Positions 36,525 to 49,499 of a stretch of 64,000 nucleotides of DNA are shown piece by piece (the first letter of the stretch is position 1; every line of letters begins with the position of its first letter). The position numbers were made by a program, and so were the translations under genes. The notes beneath the pieces were generated by a model that was not told where the DNA came from, searched no databases, and saw only the letters and a list, made by a program, of their open reading frames with translations. The stretch covers positions 48,775,848 through 48,839,847 of the forward strand of contig OY720639.1 in assembly GCA_963169105.1 (NCBI GenBank), in the 5' to 3' direction. Origin of the DNA: Ceriagrion tenellum. Taxonomy: Eukaryota > Arthropoda > Insecta > Odonata > Coenagrionidae.

Positions 36525-37285
36525 GCCAGAATTAGAAATGAGATCTAATAGAGTAGTCCTTTCGTAGCACTTGGTCTTGTAGGATATAGTTATAGCTCAT
36601 TCAGGTATTTTGTTTTCTGACATTATACCTCCAAAGAGTCTTAATTTTTCGAATCGACTTGAGTAGTTGTGGATTTACTCTAGGGTATTTTAGTCCAATT
36701 TTGGAAAGTTACTATCTTCCATTCTTGTAAAATCTCTCGAATTTAGATAATAGTTGTTAAAAATAGTTTAGTATATAGTTGGCAGAACGTATATCATGTT
36801 TTCGTAGAAATTTTTTATCCGATTAACGTTTCTGCAGAAAGTACTCTTATAAATCAGCTCATCCTACTATCAACATTTGTTTGAGTTACAGATCGACATT
36901 TGAGGCTCATTGAGCTATGATAGAGGATTGGAAGGAAGGGGTTTTTATATGGGAAGTAGGAGACATATTGAGTGAATGACGGCATTGACTTTAGTCTAGC
37001 TTTATTAGTTAATTAGCTTAGTCTAGCTTCACTTTACGTTCCGTCCTTAAAAGCACCCAATTTGGGACTTGCATTTCTCTAAATTATGAACTGCTCTATC
37101 GATATATGAACCTGGGTTCCATTGATGTGAGGCCTACTTCTACAACCACAACTCTCCAATTCCACCGCCAATACCTCCGGATTGTTTGATTCCCAATTAC
37201 AGTAGGCCAACGTTTGCAAAAGACAGAATAATAGCTGAAGAGATCATAAGGCAAGCTAATGTCGTGACGAAGTAGTAGTATATGG
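36525..37285. other. Non-coding stretch, nothing recognised
   Basis: AT-rich sequence with one short minus-strand frame (37,341-37,096) that overlaps the start of the next LINE fragment in antisense. No feature supported. Confidence 0.4.
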
Positions 37286-37289
37286 AGCA

Positions 37290-37830
37290 TTTCTGGGAAT
37301 GAGTGTTCGTCTGGTGAAGCGAAAAAATTGCAGTTTAACAAAGTGTTCGAGAGGAGCGAAAATTGCCGTGTTCTCCATACGCTGTTACACGGATGCGAAA
37401 TATGGATATGTCAGGGTAGGCACAATAAAGAAATGCAGTGGAAAATGGTTCTTGAGAAGTATTTGCGGCAGAAGTAGGATTAGGAGTTGGACTTAATTAG
37501 TAGTAGGGGCAGGAATGAGTATGTGATGAAAGAATGTGGATTGGATGCTCCAGTTAGAGACATACATAAAAGATGTGTGCATCGTTAGTTTGGATAAGAG
37601 AGAATGTTCTTATATGTTGAGGGAATGGATGAGAGACAATCAAAGAGACATATATGATCGTTAAGTAAATGGAGTGAGAGGTAGGGTTAAACCAAGAAGG
37701 TCATGGGAAAATGTGGTGGAAGAGGCTGACGAGGAGAAATATAGTCTTAGTAATAGGAAAGCGTGTATGAAGCATTGAAAGAGTAGAGGAGAGGCGAAAT
37801 TGTATATAATGGATAGCGCTATCGAGGAAA
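37290..37830 (+). pseudogene. LINE RT C-terminal tail, degraded
   Basis: Across shifted frames, an SIRCYTDAKYGYVRVG-like region (compare YGCETW in intact copies) is followed by HKRCVHR-FG near 37,562-37,600 and then RVKPRRSWENVVEEADEEKY near 37,684-37,745. This is the same order as in other endonuclease/RT-type tails. Stops and frameshifts are frequent. Confidence 0.5.
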
Positions 37831-37834
37831 CGAT

Positions 37835-40800
37835 TCATAGAAAATAATTTGCCTTGCAGCAGTAATTAAATTCTTTGGATCATAGTAACCCGGAAGGGAA
37901 TGGCGTGATGGTAATGTATGTATTAGTTTTTATAATAAATCCTTGGGCTCCAGAGGCATCAGTATAGTTCCTTCTAGTGGTAGAGAATAGTCTTCGTGGC
38001 AATCATTGCTATACTCCTTGACCTAATAGATCTTTTGTCATACTTATAACATATTGGTGGATACGGGCCAAGAAAACGGTCGAATGTGACTAACGGCTAA
38101 TGGGCAAGCAGTGGAAGAGAGAGGTGAAAGGAGCTATCCATTGCCCGTTGAGGAGCTCATGAGTACCATGAAACGCTGTGGGAAATAACAGCTACATTAT
38201 CAATGGATACTTCAGATTTTATAACGGAAGGGGATTATTACGAGGAGGAATATAACGAAGGGGAAAATGAGCAATTTCGTTGGAAAGAGAGCGTAAAAAA
38301 TTGACTATGACTTGGTGGTATTAGCAATTCGATTTTTTTATGAAAAAATTCCGCTATCACGCATTTGAAGGAAGTAAGTGTCATATGTGGTCAAGATTAT
38401 TTATACGTTTGATTCGCCTATGCTTTAAGTGTTTAATTTTTAGAAAGGAATGTTTTAAGGGTTATTATATGACTATTTACATACTTATGAATTAAATGAT
38501 AGGTCAGAAAGAGAAATGGGGATTATTTTAAAAATACATGGATTTGTAGTAAGTAAACGTACAACTCTGGTTTTGACTTTTCGGTAGGTAGAACTTTGTA
38601 TCAGAAATATTTCTCTTAAAAATTACTCGTCGTAGGTGTGGTGTGGAAATCATAAGTCATTGGAAACCATGGAGATGACGTCTGGTAAAAGTATCGCGAA
38701 CAGCAGTACGTCGTATTTCCTATGCAATGCGGGTTATTTGTTCGTAATTAGAGGAGTAAATCATTATTATTTCCTTTGCGGGAGAGAATGATTTGATGTG
38801 ATTTCATCCTTAACGATAAAATGCATATAGATTTAAGATGCGATACCATTTGGTAGTCAAGCCACCAATATGGTTTTTTAAATCGCGTAACTTTGACAAT
38901 TTTCAGGCACTTTTGAAAGGTTGCTGACTGAAAGATTAATGATGCGTTTGACGGGTACGAATGTGGACTATACATTTGAATTTGTGTGGACATTTTCTGT
39001 TGTGTACACTGCAAAATATGAGGAATAATTTTATGCATGTCCCCATTTTGTGTGATAGCCATGTAAAACCGAAAGAAAAAACGAGGTTCTCGGAGGTTGT
39101 ACTCAGTTTTAAAAATGTCTTTAAAACAGCAGAATCAGTCAAAAATATTACTGGCAATAAGAGTCAATTAAGGGGAAATAACTGTGACTAAGTGAAGAAC
39201 AAATGTCGATGGACGTTGATTAAAATTTATTAACAGTAACGTTGTACATTCCACAAAATCTTTAATATCACTGCGCAACCGGTTTTACCCGTTATGACAT
39301 CATCAGGTATATAAAAAAAAATTCATCCTTAAGAGAATTATGATTCATTTTATCAATGGGAGTTTTATTTGCTTGGAAAACGCAATAGTTTTGGTTGTGA
39401 TGAAGCTGGCTTGATTAGCACGCGCAAGATCAAACAATTACTAATTTAAGGAATTTCAGTTGCAAATGTTAGTGTATAAAATTGAGAGGACTTTTTTCCC
39501 TAGTTAAATTTTGTTTAAGTTTTGTAATATTCAAATATTGGGGTCATATATGTAGAAATTATTTGCAATACTGATTGTTTCATTTCTGTCACGGTTAAAA
39601 AAGAGCAATAACAGTCCTTCGCAATTCTTTCCATTTAAGCTGTATGAATAGTCTCTCTCGTCCGAAACCTACCCTTGATATGTGAACTGTTCGTAAGGCT
39701 TACTGTTAATGTACCTCACATTTACATTTTATCCATCTTGCCCCTGTCTTGACCATCCGTTGATGAATGGGTCTATATTTTAATGTTTATCCCTAGAGAA
39801 ATGTGACCTCTAGTGCTTTAGGTAATTAGAACTAATATCGTAAAAGTGATGTCGTAATTGACGCTGCAGTGGAATATTAAAAAAAAATTATTCCTGGACA
39901 GTAGTAAAAAAATAATTTGATGCTTACCACAGTTTACAGTTATCGATATGATGATTGAACTAGTAATGCTTCTTCCCTTCTTATCTCAGCCTATCTCCAT
40001 TATTTCACCTCATTTCATTCCTCTTTCATCATATTCTCTGTTTACTGCTACTATTGACCTTTGGTTATTCCTATTCATTTACTCCCAGTAATTACTTTTG
40101 GTTTTATTTAATATTGATTATTGTTTACCCTAAAGCTGTGGAGCTTGTATACCGAGTTGGAATAGTTTGGAAATACTAATTGCCTAATGGGAGTGTAGAA
40201 TGAGCTAGGTTAATTAGATTCATGAATGGAGGCGTATCAAAATAGCAGAGATCTAACTTGATTTCGTAGGATGTGCTATATCCGGAGACTGGGTGGCACA
40301 TGGTATGTGCTAACCACTCTTGGGTGTTGAAAGTTATCAAAAAGTGGTTTTAAATCAGAAGCCCGTCAAATTGACATCAAATGGGAAAGTAGTACTACAT
40401 TACCTGGAAGGGGGCACTACAAAGGAGAGGGTAGTTATTTATGCTCCACCGCTTTTGAAGTAGTTATAGAGGAAATTAAATATTTTTGTCTAGTCAATTC
40501 ACATCAATCGAATCTGCGGAAGAATAGTGGATTATAAATAGATTGCATGTCTATAATTTGCAGCTAAAATACAAGTTCTTGGGAAAGAAAAGTGGATTTC
40601 ATTTTTTGAATCAAGAAATATATAAGCCTCTTGGGACACGAGACCATTAATATTCCCTTTTCACGTAAGGTTCCAAAGTAAATTATGCTAAAAGAAATCG
40701 TTTGAATAAATGAGAAGTTGGGTTTTTAATTGAGCTGGAGTAAGTATTTACCTAAATGTAATTAATGAAGACTTTAAAAAAATCCAAGGATTCTTGTGAA

Positions 40801-40915
40801 TTTTAGAGGAAATTGTACGTAATGAAGAAGTATAACGAGCAATTTTCCCCAAACATAAAATTTACTTCCCACCCAGGTTCATTGTCAATACAGCATCTTC
40901 AAGAGCTTAAGGTAC
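37835..40915. other. Non-coding stretch with one repeat copy and one possible LINE end
   Basis: Apart from the repeat at 38,570-38,805, a segment near 39,240-39,310 reads on the minus strand as CCTGATGATGTCATAACGGG followed by AAAACCGGTTGCGCA. This is a style of 3' untranslated end common to LINE copies, but it could not be tied to a coding part. Confidence 0.3.
38570..38805 (+). repeat. Unnamed interspersed repeat, copy 3
   Basis: Best match to 19,085-19,335: AATATTTCTCTTAAAAATTA, then GTAGGTGTGGTGTGGA, TTGGAAACCATGG, GATGACGTC and GGGAGAGAATGATTTGATGT near the end. The order and spacing of blocks are kept. Confidence 0.55.
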
Positions 40916-40919
40916 CAAG

Positions 40920-42265
40920 ACTGGAATATCGCCAATATTTAAACAAACAAATGACCGAGGAAATTACCGGCCTATAACGTTACCATCGCTTTTGTGAAAG
41001 ACTCGAGAACATTGTTGTTAGTAAGATCATGACCTTCCTGGATAATCGACGCTTCTTTTATGGCAGTCAGCATGGCTTCCAGAAGAATAGATCCTGCGAA
41101 ACACACCTTGAAAACAAGCTCACAGAATATTCCTCGATTTCAAGAAAGAATTTGACATGGTTTTTTGCAAAACACTCATACAGTTTCAGTAATGCGTTGT
41201 AAATGAAAATAATAATGAATTGGGTGAGTGAATTTTTCAGGGATTGCAAACAAAGAAAAGTTATTGATAGTTTTAGCTCCGATATGGTTAGACACACCCG
41301 ATTATTCTTATGGAAGCGTTATCAGGCAATCATTCTTTTATTTATTATTTATATTAATTACTAAGCTCTCGTGTAATCAGTAAACTAAGATTATTTGTAG
41401 ACGATTCGGTCATCTACCGGGAAATTACTAAGATGCGGACTCAGAAGTTCTGTCATCGGACCTAATCCACGATTATTCGTGATGCCAGGAGTGGGGGCTA
41501 GAATTAAATGCACTGCAGTACACTTCTTGCTAAACTTATCATTCCAATGCCTTATCTACACTGTGGGTGGAGTAAACACTAAGTCCTCAGAAAACGTCTA
41601 ATACCTTGGAATTAACTTCAGATATATCGTGGAGAACACACAAAACATATACGGCACAGCATTAAAGAAACTAGGATTTTTCAAGCGTATTATGTGAAGG
41701 TCCTGGGATGAGAAAGTATAAGAGAGATGCTACTTCGCTCTGGTAAAGAGACACCTCAAAGACGCCACGAGAATTTGGGACCATGGACAGAAAGATTTAA
41801 CTAAAAAAATAAATAAAATGCAAGAAAAAGCTACGCGCTTCGTTAAAAACTGCTGCGAGCGAACATATAGGGTTTCTCAGCTTTTAGAGGGATTAAGTTA
41901 GGAGTCGCTAAAGACTCGGTGGCTACGCGCGAGACTAATTTTGCTTGAAAAACTTAGAACAGGTGTGTTTCAGAGCGACGTAGAAAACATTATTTTGACG
42001 CCACATTAAATTTCTAGGTCCGACAGAAGCGATAAAATAAGAGAGATACTTTGCCAAAAGGATAGGTTCAAAAATTCGTTCTTGCCACGCAAAATATGTC
42101 ACCATAATTAAACCGGAGCTTCACTTAAAACACACCCATAAAACACCTCACCATTAACATCCAAAAACCTCATCCTTTCGACCTTTAGAAGGCTGGTGTC
42201 GTAACTCTCCCTGCCACACACCCGTGCGGCGGCTCGCATGGAAGGATGTAGACGCAGAAGGTAGT
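40920..42265 (+). pseudogene. CR1-like LINE, most complete RT copy in the window
   Basis: Reading through shifted frames: NYRPITLPS near 40,967-40,995 (RT block 2), IFLDFKKEFDMVF near 41,127-41,165 (block with the first catalytic Asp), and RLFVDDSVIYREI near 41,388-41,427 (the FxDD catalytic box). Then come YLGIN, a WDEKV-ERCYFALV block, KMQEKATRFVKNCCERTYRV near 41,815-41,875, and the shared 3' end with GGCGGCTCGCATGG and GGATGTAG. Text between the first Asp block and FVDD is shorter than in intact RTs, so an internal deletion is likely. Many stops are present. The N-terminal endonuclease is absent. Confidence 0.85.
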
Positions 42266-42269
42266 TTGA

Positions 42270-43050
42270 GGGATCCAGTTCCCTAGTCATAATGGAGATC
42301 ATATTCGAATTATACGTTTGAAATTCAGTAGCTGTAGGAAGCATGAAATTAATAATGCGTTAATCATGGTACAATATTATAATTTTATATGGCAAATCCT
42401 TAGTAATTAAATAAAAATATCCAATTAAGTCTTTTACTTATTTTTTTCGCGCGGAACGTGTAATATTCCGTTAAACGGAAGGTTTTTGTGATCCCTAAAA
42501 CATCACTGCGGTAACTATATGATTTATTTTCAAAAATAGTAAAACCTTGAGTAAACATTAGCTACACGCTTTTAATTTTTTAAATTAGATATAAGTGTTA
42601 GACATTCCTCATTTTTTTGATTTAGGTCTCTCTGGAGTGCATACACAGACCTTTATTCCTGTAAAAGGCTGGTATTTTTCGTGTAAAATCTCGGTTTGAT
42701 AGGAGTTTGGTAGGGGGCTGATATTTTGGCTTATTTGGAAGGGTGAGATATTTATACTTTAATTTAGACCAAAATAGTTGATTTCTAGGTAAAATGATAT
42801 TTTGCTAAAACTACCTCAAGGTAATGTGTCAACATTGAAATCCGGGTTGGAAGTAAATTTTATTATTGTGAAAAATTGCACGTTTTATTTCTTAATTTTT
42901 ATGGAGACTTTATATGGGCCACAAATCAAAATAATGGAGGAGGGAGGGTGAAGATCCTTGATCAAGTACGACATGTATCATTAGGTTTCTGCATGTGGGA
43001 ACGTGACAATATCTGTCAAGCGATCGGTATCGAGTTACTTTTTTTCGGAG
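42270..43050. other. Non-coding stretch, nothing recognised
   Basis: Strongly AT-rich, with no motif-bearing frame. Confidence 0.45.
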
Positions 43051-43710
43051 GGAAAAGTGCGATAAAAGGTGTCTGTTAAGGCACGTCCTCAGTTTGCAAA
43101 CGCAGTCTTCGGATTAGTACGTGAGCACCGGCTTAACGGTCCTCGGGCGAGCAGAAAGAAAGCCGCGATTTTTAACTGCGGTTTTAAAACTAGCGAGGCA
43201 CCAGGTCTCTCTCGTGTTTTACCTGATGTAACTAAAGGAGAGAGAAAAAAGAGCGGTGATGGAAAAAAAAATTTCACCTTCTTTTCCTCTCACCGTGTCG
43301 GCTTGCAGTTGGCGGCATGGAAGGGGTTTGAACGGAGGAAGAAGAGAGTCAGAAAAGAGAAAAAGACGCGGTGGAGAAAGGAACGGAAGAGGTGTGTGTG
43401 TGTGTGTGCGGGGGGATTGTGGAGATATGGAAGAGAAAGTGGAAACAGAACTTTTTTTACGTTTCTTTTTCTTTACTTTCAAAAAGAAGTTTTGGGTCGG
43501 GTAGGGTGGGGTAGATCACGTCTGGTGGAAGGAGAGGTAGGTCTTTGGCGACTTTGTTCGGGGGTGTGGTACGGGGGAGGGACTGAGGGGAGAGTCGCGG
43601 GTAGGGGGGTGGAAGCAGAGGGTGTTACAGGGTGGAAAGGGAGTGGGTGGCACTTAGCAAGGGAGAGAGTTCACTCCGAAGAGATCGGAAGGACTAAAGT
43701 AGTTTGAGCG
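43050..43710. other. Purine-rich, CpG-bearing segment with (TG)n and a G-quadruplex motif
   Basis: The left part (43,080-43,220) is CpG-bearing. From 43,230 the plus strand is dominated by A and G, with a TG microsatellite at about 43,392-43,408 and GGG-TC-GGG-TA-GGG-T-GGGG at 43,494-43,511. It leaves a 212-residue plus-strand frame (43,069-43,707) of Arg/Lys/Gly-rich low complexity, judged a by-product of composition. It could be an unrecognised promoter or 5' UTR on either strand; nothing links it to the gene at 59.4 kb except similar G-richness. Confidence 0.45.
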
Positions 43711-46305
43711 ATAATTTTTCTAGTCATGAAAAAGACCATATTCGTATTTTATCTTAAAATGTAAGTTGTTGCAATTCGAATCAAGTGCATTTTGTTATTA
43801 GCGGCTCAAAAACTTTATTTTAAATGACGAGGATATTCAGTGTGTAACTGCATATTGGCATGTAAGATTTAACTTGACTTTTTGTTTAAACCGACCGCTG
43901 GTAACGCCTACACGACCGAAGGTTTGATTTGAACCGAGGAATTTTGAAGGGAATATTACAATGGCTGATGATTTTTTAAAATTTAGGAAATGTACCCACT
44001 GATTTCCGTCTTACAGTGCGGAAAAAGTAATTTCTGAGGACAATAATCGACCTTTCGAGTATTGTTGGCTTTTCTCAAAGTGCATTACTCTGAGAATATA
44101 ACGAAGCTCATAAAATCACCTGTAGTTATTTAATGGAACGTAAACTTCATCGTCAGGAGAAGGGAATTAGGTGCCATTTTCAAACTTCTGGATGGGTTGT
44201 TTTCAGGAAATCACCTGATGATTTCTGGTTCAGGGCGGATTTGTGTTAAGCATGGCTGGCTACGGCTCTCAGACATAATGGTTCATATACCACTCTCCAT
44301 TAGAAAACATACGAAACTTCCCGCTTGGTCTTTCCAATTTAAAAAGCAAGTCATGTATCAATTCACTGTAGAAAACGATTGAGATATAATACCCTCACGG
44401 CTTCCAACCATAGTTTTGAAGTTCTGTGGACCCTCTTCTCTCTTTTATTAAATGTAACAGCTGCTCTTTATGGCCTTATGTTGGATAGAAACACGCCAGC
44501 TCGGTGAAGCAATCGTCCGGGTGTTCGTCGTCGATGAAACATTGTAGCTAATGTGCTGATTATGAGAATCGCCTCGGTGAGTTTATTTTCATTTCATTGC
44601 GAGCTAGAGACTCAGTGTAGAAGACAAGGCATGTTGAACGAGACGGAGGACGAGAGGAAGAGCAACACCTGTTTTTTCCATCTCAGCCTCAATGAAGCTT
44701 ATGAGTATACTTCTTGTCTCCGCGAGAAGCGCTTCGCCCCTTCGTAGGATGGAATTCATAACCTGGGGAGTCATATTGAGAAGCAGGAATCGATGATAAT
44801 CCTCGCTGGCTCATGGAAAATTAGTCACCCTGGGCAAAATATTGGGTATTTTAAATTTTGATCGATTTACTTGTAGTGTTTCAGCTCTATATCCAAAAGA
44901 TTTTGTATTGTCCTTGAACTCCAACAGGGATTACGTATTCTGTTGGTATTGTTCTTGACATCGTGCCTTGGATTCATACGCCTGAATTCTTGCAGGATTA
45001 GCCAACTCCCTATGGTCTCGCTGGAAGACTTAGAAATGCGCAGGAAAAGATTAAGTCGAAACTCGAAAATAACTTTGTCAGATTAAATAAAAGAAATAGT
45101 TTGTATTATGTATTTCTATTTAAAATCAAGGCATGACTCAATGAGGGGGCCTCAATCTTCCAAGCTAACCCTACCCAGGGTGAGACCACTAAAGAAACTG
45201 CGTCTTCAAATGTGCCATGAGTCACAGGTACGATATATCATTTTGATCATTCCATTCCCTCTACCTATATTAGGTACAAAATAGCATTTCGTCACCAGGA
45301 AAAACAACTAGCTTATTAGAAACAATTCACGTAGTTCTTAACATCTGTTCAAATACCTAATGAAAAATAGGGCACTTTATGCGTCCTCTTTTACCTGTGC
45401 CCTTGACGATGCGGTCGATTCTGTTGATTAAAATAGACCTCCACCGATTTGACGAGAGGATTTCAGAGGAAATTATTTGCTTTTGGTGATCGTGACAATA
45501 TATTTCAACTGGTTGCGCCTGATCAACCGAAAAGCAGCTTTCATGAATATATTGAGTTGTCTAATTGGAGGAAAAATGAAACATTAATAAATAAAAAGGT
45601 GGAGGAGCTGCTATAGATCTACGTTCTAGAGGAAAACGTGATGCCGCGCGAGTGTCTGGGGAGGCCATTCATACTCCAGTAAGTTCCGCCAAAATGACGA
45701 AAGATGCAAGAGAAAGAAAGCAATAGTAAATCATCCACAAATTCTTTACAATGCACTGTGCTTCTCTCTGCACATTAAGTTTTTATTTAGATTGTAAGCG
45801 CGACTTCATTCAATGCTCTGTACTTGCTAATTCGGGTCACAGTGACACAGCAAAAGCAGTTGTTTTCGCTAGTTATAAATTATCCAAGGAGCAATTCTAT
45901 TCTTCTTCTTAGGAAATAAAAAGTTTTAAAACATGTGTGTAAGGTCAACATCAAAGTTTAGTAGACCTAACCGTTGCAAGACTCATGAGAACGGTAGATG
46001 GTTCGCTGATGGGTTTGTCGGATGGTAATCTTGATCTTACTTAGAAGTCAGGATTCGATGGAGCCTCTGCTCAATCAATATATTAGCACAACTCAGGCCA
46101 CTCAAAGGTTTGAAAAGGTTAAAAAAAGAATAATTAATGCGATTGGGGGTGTGGGTCCTCTACCTCTTTGCACCAATATATTTTTATTGTAGGCTGTATT
46201 TTAAGTAATGCCCCTCGATTTGAGTTGTGGCCATACTCCAATGGATTCGTGGCTTATATGAATGGCCTTTGTTAGAACCTGTAAAATGCGCCAAGTTGAA
46301 GCTAG
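43710..46305. other. Non-coding stretch, nothing recognised
   Basis: Short frames such as 44,197-44,382 and 44,553-44,747 have no motif or splice context. No repeats could be matched elsewhere in the window. Confidence 0.4.
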
Positions 46306-46307
46306 TA

Positions 46308-46656
46308 TAGGGCTGCACATTGTTTGGACATGTTGTGTAAGATATGCGGATATACCGCTCAGCAAGTTGATCGTTGAACCCGTTTGACATTTCACAACGC
46401 AAAGTAAGGATTTTAATCCAAATTGTAATGTAATACGAAAAATTACGGTATGAATAACATATCATGTGCAATGGAGTGTGATGCATGGAAATCCAATACA
46501 GAAAACGATGCATTTTGATGTAATTCGATACAATAGAGTTGCAAAACCGTGCGCATTGTGATGTGATATGCTATATCAAATGCGATGCCCTGCGTCTTTT
46601 CCTGTGAAAAATTTATATCGCAGATGCGATACTGAAATTAATTTGTCACCCAGCCC
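46308..46656. mobile_element. Candidate hAT-type MITE, about 350 bp
   Basis: The left end TAGGGCTGCACATTG (about 46,308) and the right end CACCCAGCCCTA (to about 46,656) are inverted over TAGGGCTG. The interior is rich in TGCGATG/TGATGTGATAT-type words, like subterminal repeats. The 8-bp flanks (AGCTAGTA versus GTCTATTT) do not match, so either the duplication has decayed or the ends are wrong. The 109-residue minus-strand frame across the left end is incidental. Confidence 0.4.
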
Positions 46657-46659
46657 TAG

Positions 46660-48695
46660 TCTATTTCAATCCATGGGAACCTTGCTCCTGGTAAGATTTC
46701 CAAACACTTTCCCGAGGTTCGAGTTCCTTGGTTTAGCCGTATTACCTATTCACGAAATATAAGAACCTTTTCTTATTTCACCATAAATAATGTTTTTAAG
46801 GATATTATTTCTCTTTGCTAAATAGTTTGCCGATGTATGCTGCTTGGTTTATTTCAAACAGTATTTCACTCTCATTCAGAATAAGCCGGAGTTCCGATGA
46901 AGTCAATAAATTTGACTAACATTCAGCTAAGTTTTATTACGGTGTTTTCTTAATAATTTGACCAATACTTCAAAATAGTATACTTTGGAAATATGTACTT
47001 AATAGCTGAATAGCCTACATGTTCCACCAATATGATTTTACAGATTATTCTGATAAATTTGTTTTTCAATTACAATGTTTTTATTTGGTATATTATGAAC
47101 AAAAAGATGGTACCTAACTATCTCCTAACTACAAGGTAATCAAAAACAACGATCATCCATGAAAAATTAAATCTACATTTAATTATAACTGCAGCAATAT
47201 TACTGTTTGGGTTTCTTCAACCTGTGGGCTGTTTATCTCTTGGCGATACTATCTAATCTGTCATTTTTCGTTTCATGTGTTTGTTCCATTATTATTTTCG
47301 TTTGAATACACATTTTTTTATTTACATGATCTTGTATTTTCACTTCTTTCTCCACTTATTTTTGCCTGCGACCCATCTCATCTCTTTTACCTCAAAGAAT
47401 ATTTTTAGCTTGAATGTGTTTGGCCTCTTCTCTGCTGTGCATGTCTTCTTGTCTTAATCTTGCTGTGATTTCGTTTCGTAAGCATACAGAATCGCCTACT
47501 GAACCGTCCAAATACATGGATCTTCAGGAATATAATTTTTTGGGTCGAGAAAACTAGTGGTGAGTGTAGTAGACCTGTATTCCTGCTGCAAACATAGCGG
47601 GCTTGTTTGCGGATAAGGCGAGTTTTCCTTAAGGGAATTAAAAAAAGGTTTCCTTGAAAATATTACTTCCATTGAAAGATGTTGTCCGACAGCTTTTCAA
47701 AGCTACTTATGCATGAATGAAAGGTTAAAATAATTGAGGCCGCAGTCAATTTCTATGTGAAATAAGGATTTCCTGCGACAGGAAAAATGACTGAATCCCT
47801 ATATTTTATTTTTCCTACTTTTATGTTACTTACGTCCGTATGACACGATCCAAGTTATTGGCCAAGCCATTGTATATTGGATTGTGTCCCGCTTGGCATA
47901 TTCCAATTTTCAGCCAAATTTATACTCCAGAATCTCTCGGATGATTTCTTTCCCGGTAGTATGGCACGTTTAACAAGCTCTATTTTTCGCTGTCAGATGT
48001 TAGCTTTGTTGAGTCAATATGACCAAAACAATTAGCTCATTGCAAAACATCCGGGTGTGTCCGCATCGTGGGATTATTGAGCGAATGTGGAAAATTGTGG
48101 AAAAAAGAAGTTGTTTCCTTATTAATGAAATTCACGTATGTTTATGAAACGGGTTTGTATAACTATACTTTTCATCACACTCTTCTATCTGGTATTTAAT
48201 AAATCAGCATATCGTGATCTTTTTTAACTGTAATAATGTGGTGGGCTCATGCGGGATATTTAAACGCACTTGTATTCCAATATTGATGCTTATCGTGTGG
48301 AACGTATCGTCCTTTACTCGGTATTGTGGCTCATGGTTGTTCCGAGTTTTTGGCCGAAAAGTTGGATCGCGTCAGGCGGGCTTTGAGCGCTTCTCGCTTT
48401 TATATGCGACACGTGTTGTTAATGTTATTGGAGTCATTCTGTGCTTGATGATATAATTTTTTCGGTGGTAACACTATAAATTCCCATGGTATGTTAACTA
48501 TTCATCTGCTCGAGACTTCATTCCTTTTGAATAAAACACTGTCTCCTAATCTTTATTACCTCCAAAAGAAAGCGTTTGGATCACCTCATTTTGAGTTATT
48601 CCCATGGTAGCTATGATTATTTAGTTTGGGAATGATACTGACCCGTTGAAAGGAAAAAAAAACTACATTATAGTGATAAAGAGAATGACTGGTAA
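46660..48695. other. Non-coding stretch, nothing recognised
   Basis: AT-rich. Short open frames near 47.28-47.46 and 48.21-48.46 kb are hydrophobic by T-richness and carry no recognisable domain. Confidence 0.4.
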
Positions 48696-48697
48696 GA

Positions 48698-48705
48698 CAT
48701 GGAAA
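48698..48705. repeat. Target-site duplication, left copy (element 48,706-53,323)
   Basis: CATGGAAA, identical to 53,324-53,331. Confidence 0.88.
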
Positions 48706-48734
48706 TAGACCAGTGGATGGATATGATGCGCCGA

Positions 48735-48840
48735 TGGATAAACTATCGGCGGCGGACGCCGGCTGGAAATGGGTCGGCGGCCGGCGACGCGCCAAGCCGA
48801 TGGTTTTTACCGGGGGCGGCGGCGTGACCGGCGGCGTACT
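48735..48840. repeat. Left GC-rich subterminal repeat zone
   Basis: Closely spaced CGGCGG/GCCGGC words make up nearly the whole zone. By analogy with other hAT elements such subterminal repeats are candidate transposase-binding sites; this is inference. Confidence 0.7.
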
Positions 48841-49499
48841 CATCCAGCCATAATGTATTTACAAGTATTTCAGCATTTTATAGCATAAATTATTCATTGT
48901 TTCTCATTATTCATTGTGTTCAATTGTTTATTTCATGTTAAAACTTATTTATTACATTTTTATTAACGTGTGCGAGAAATTTCTTTTAATTTTAATTATT
49001 GAAGCAAATATCGTATCGTACAACTTCTATCAAACCTAATATTATACCCTTCATTTACTTAATTTTATATTACAAATTCATTACTAATTTACCTGTTATC
49101 TCAAATGCGAGCGTAACATTTCGTTGCAAACAGATATGTCCATTTCACTTAAAATTTTATTTATAGTTTTTCAAATATGATGAAATACCACTCAAACGAT
49201 CCTGTATGTATTTTTATCGCATCTTGCGTTCATCTATGTACCGCATTGTAAATTTTGAGAGCGGAGAGTTTTATCGAAAAGGCCTCCCGTTTTTTAGATT
49301 TTTATTAAACATTTTATATCCGAATTAATCAGACGAACAAATAGGCAATATAAAAAATCTAACTCTTGAAATTCGAGAAAGACTCTCAGAAAAACAACAC
49401 AAACTTTTACAAAACATTTAAAAAGAAACCTTAGGGGTACTAACACCATAACTATCGCATTTGAAAAGAAAATGGGAAACTGGAACTAAGCAATCAAGA

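Noticed and set aside
43069..43707. 212-residue plus-strand open frame
   Set aside because: It is the longest frame in the window, but its translation is Arg/Lys/Gly low complexity imposed by the A/G-rich tract, with no domain.
46184..46513. 109-residue minus-strand frame
   Set aside because: It runs across the left end of the candidate MITE, so it is most likely accidental.
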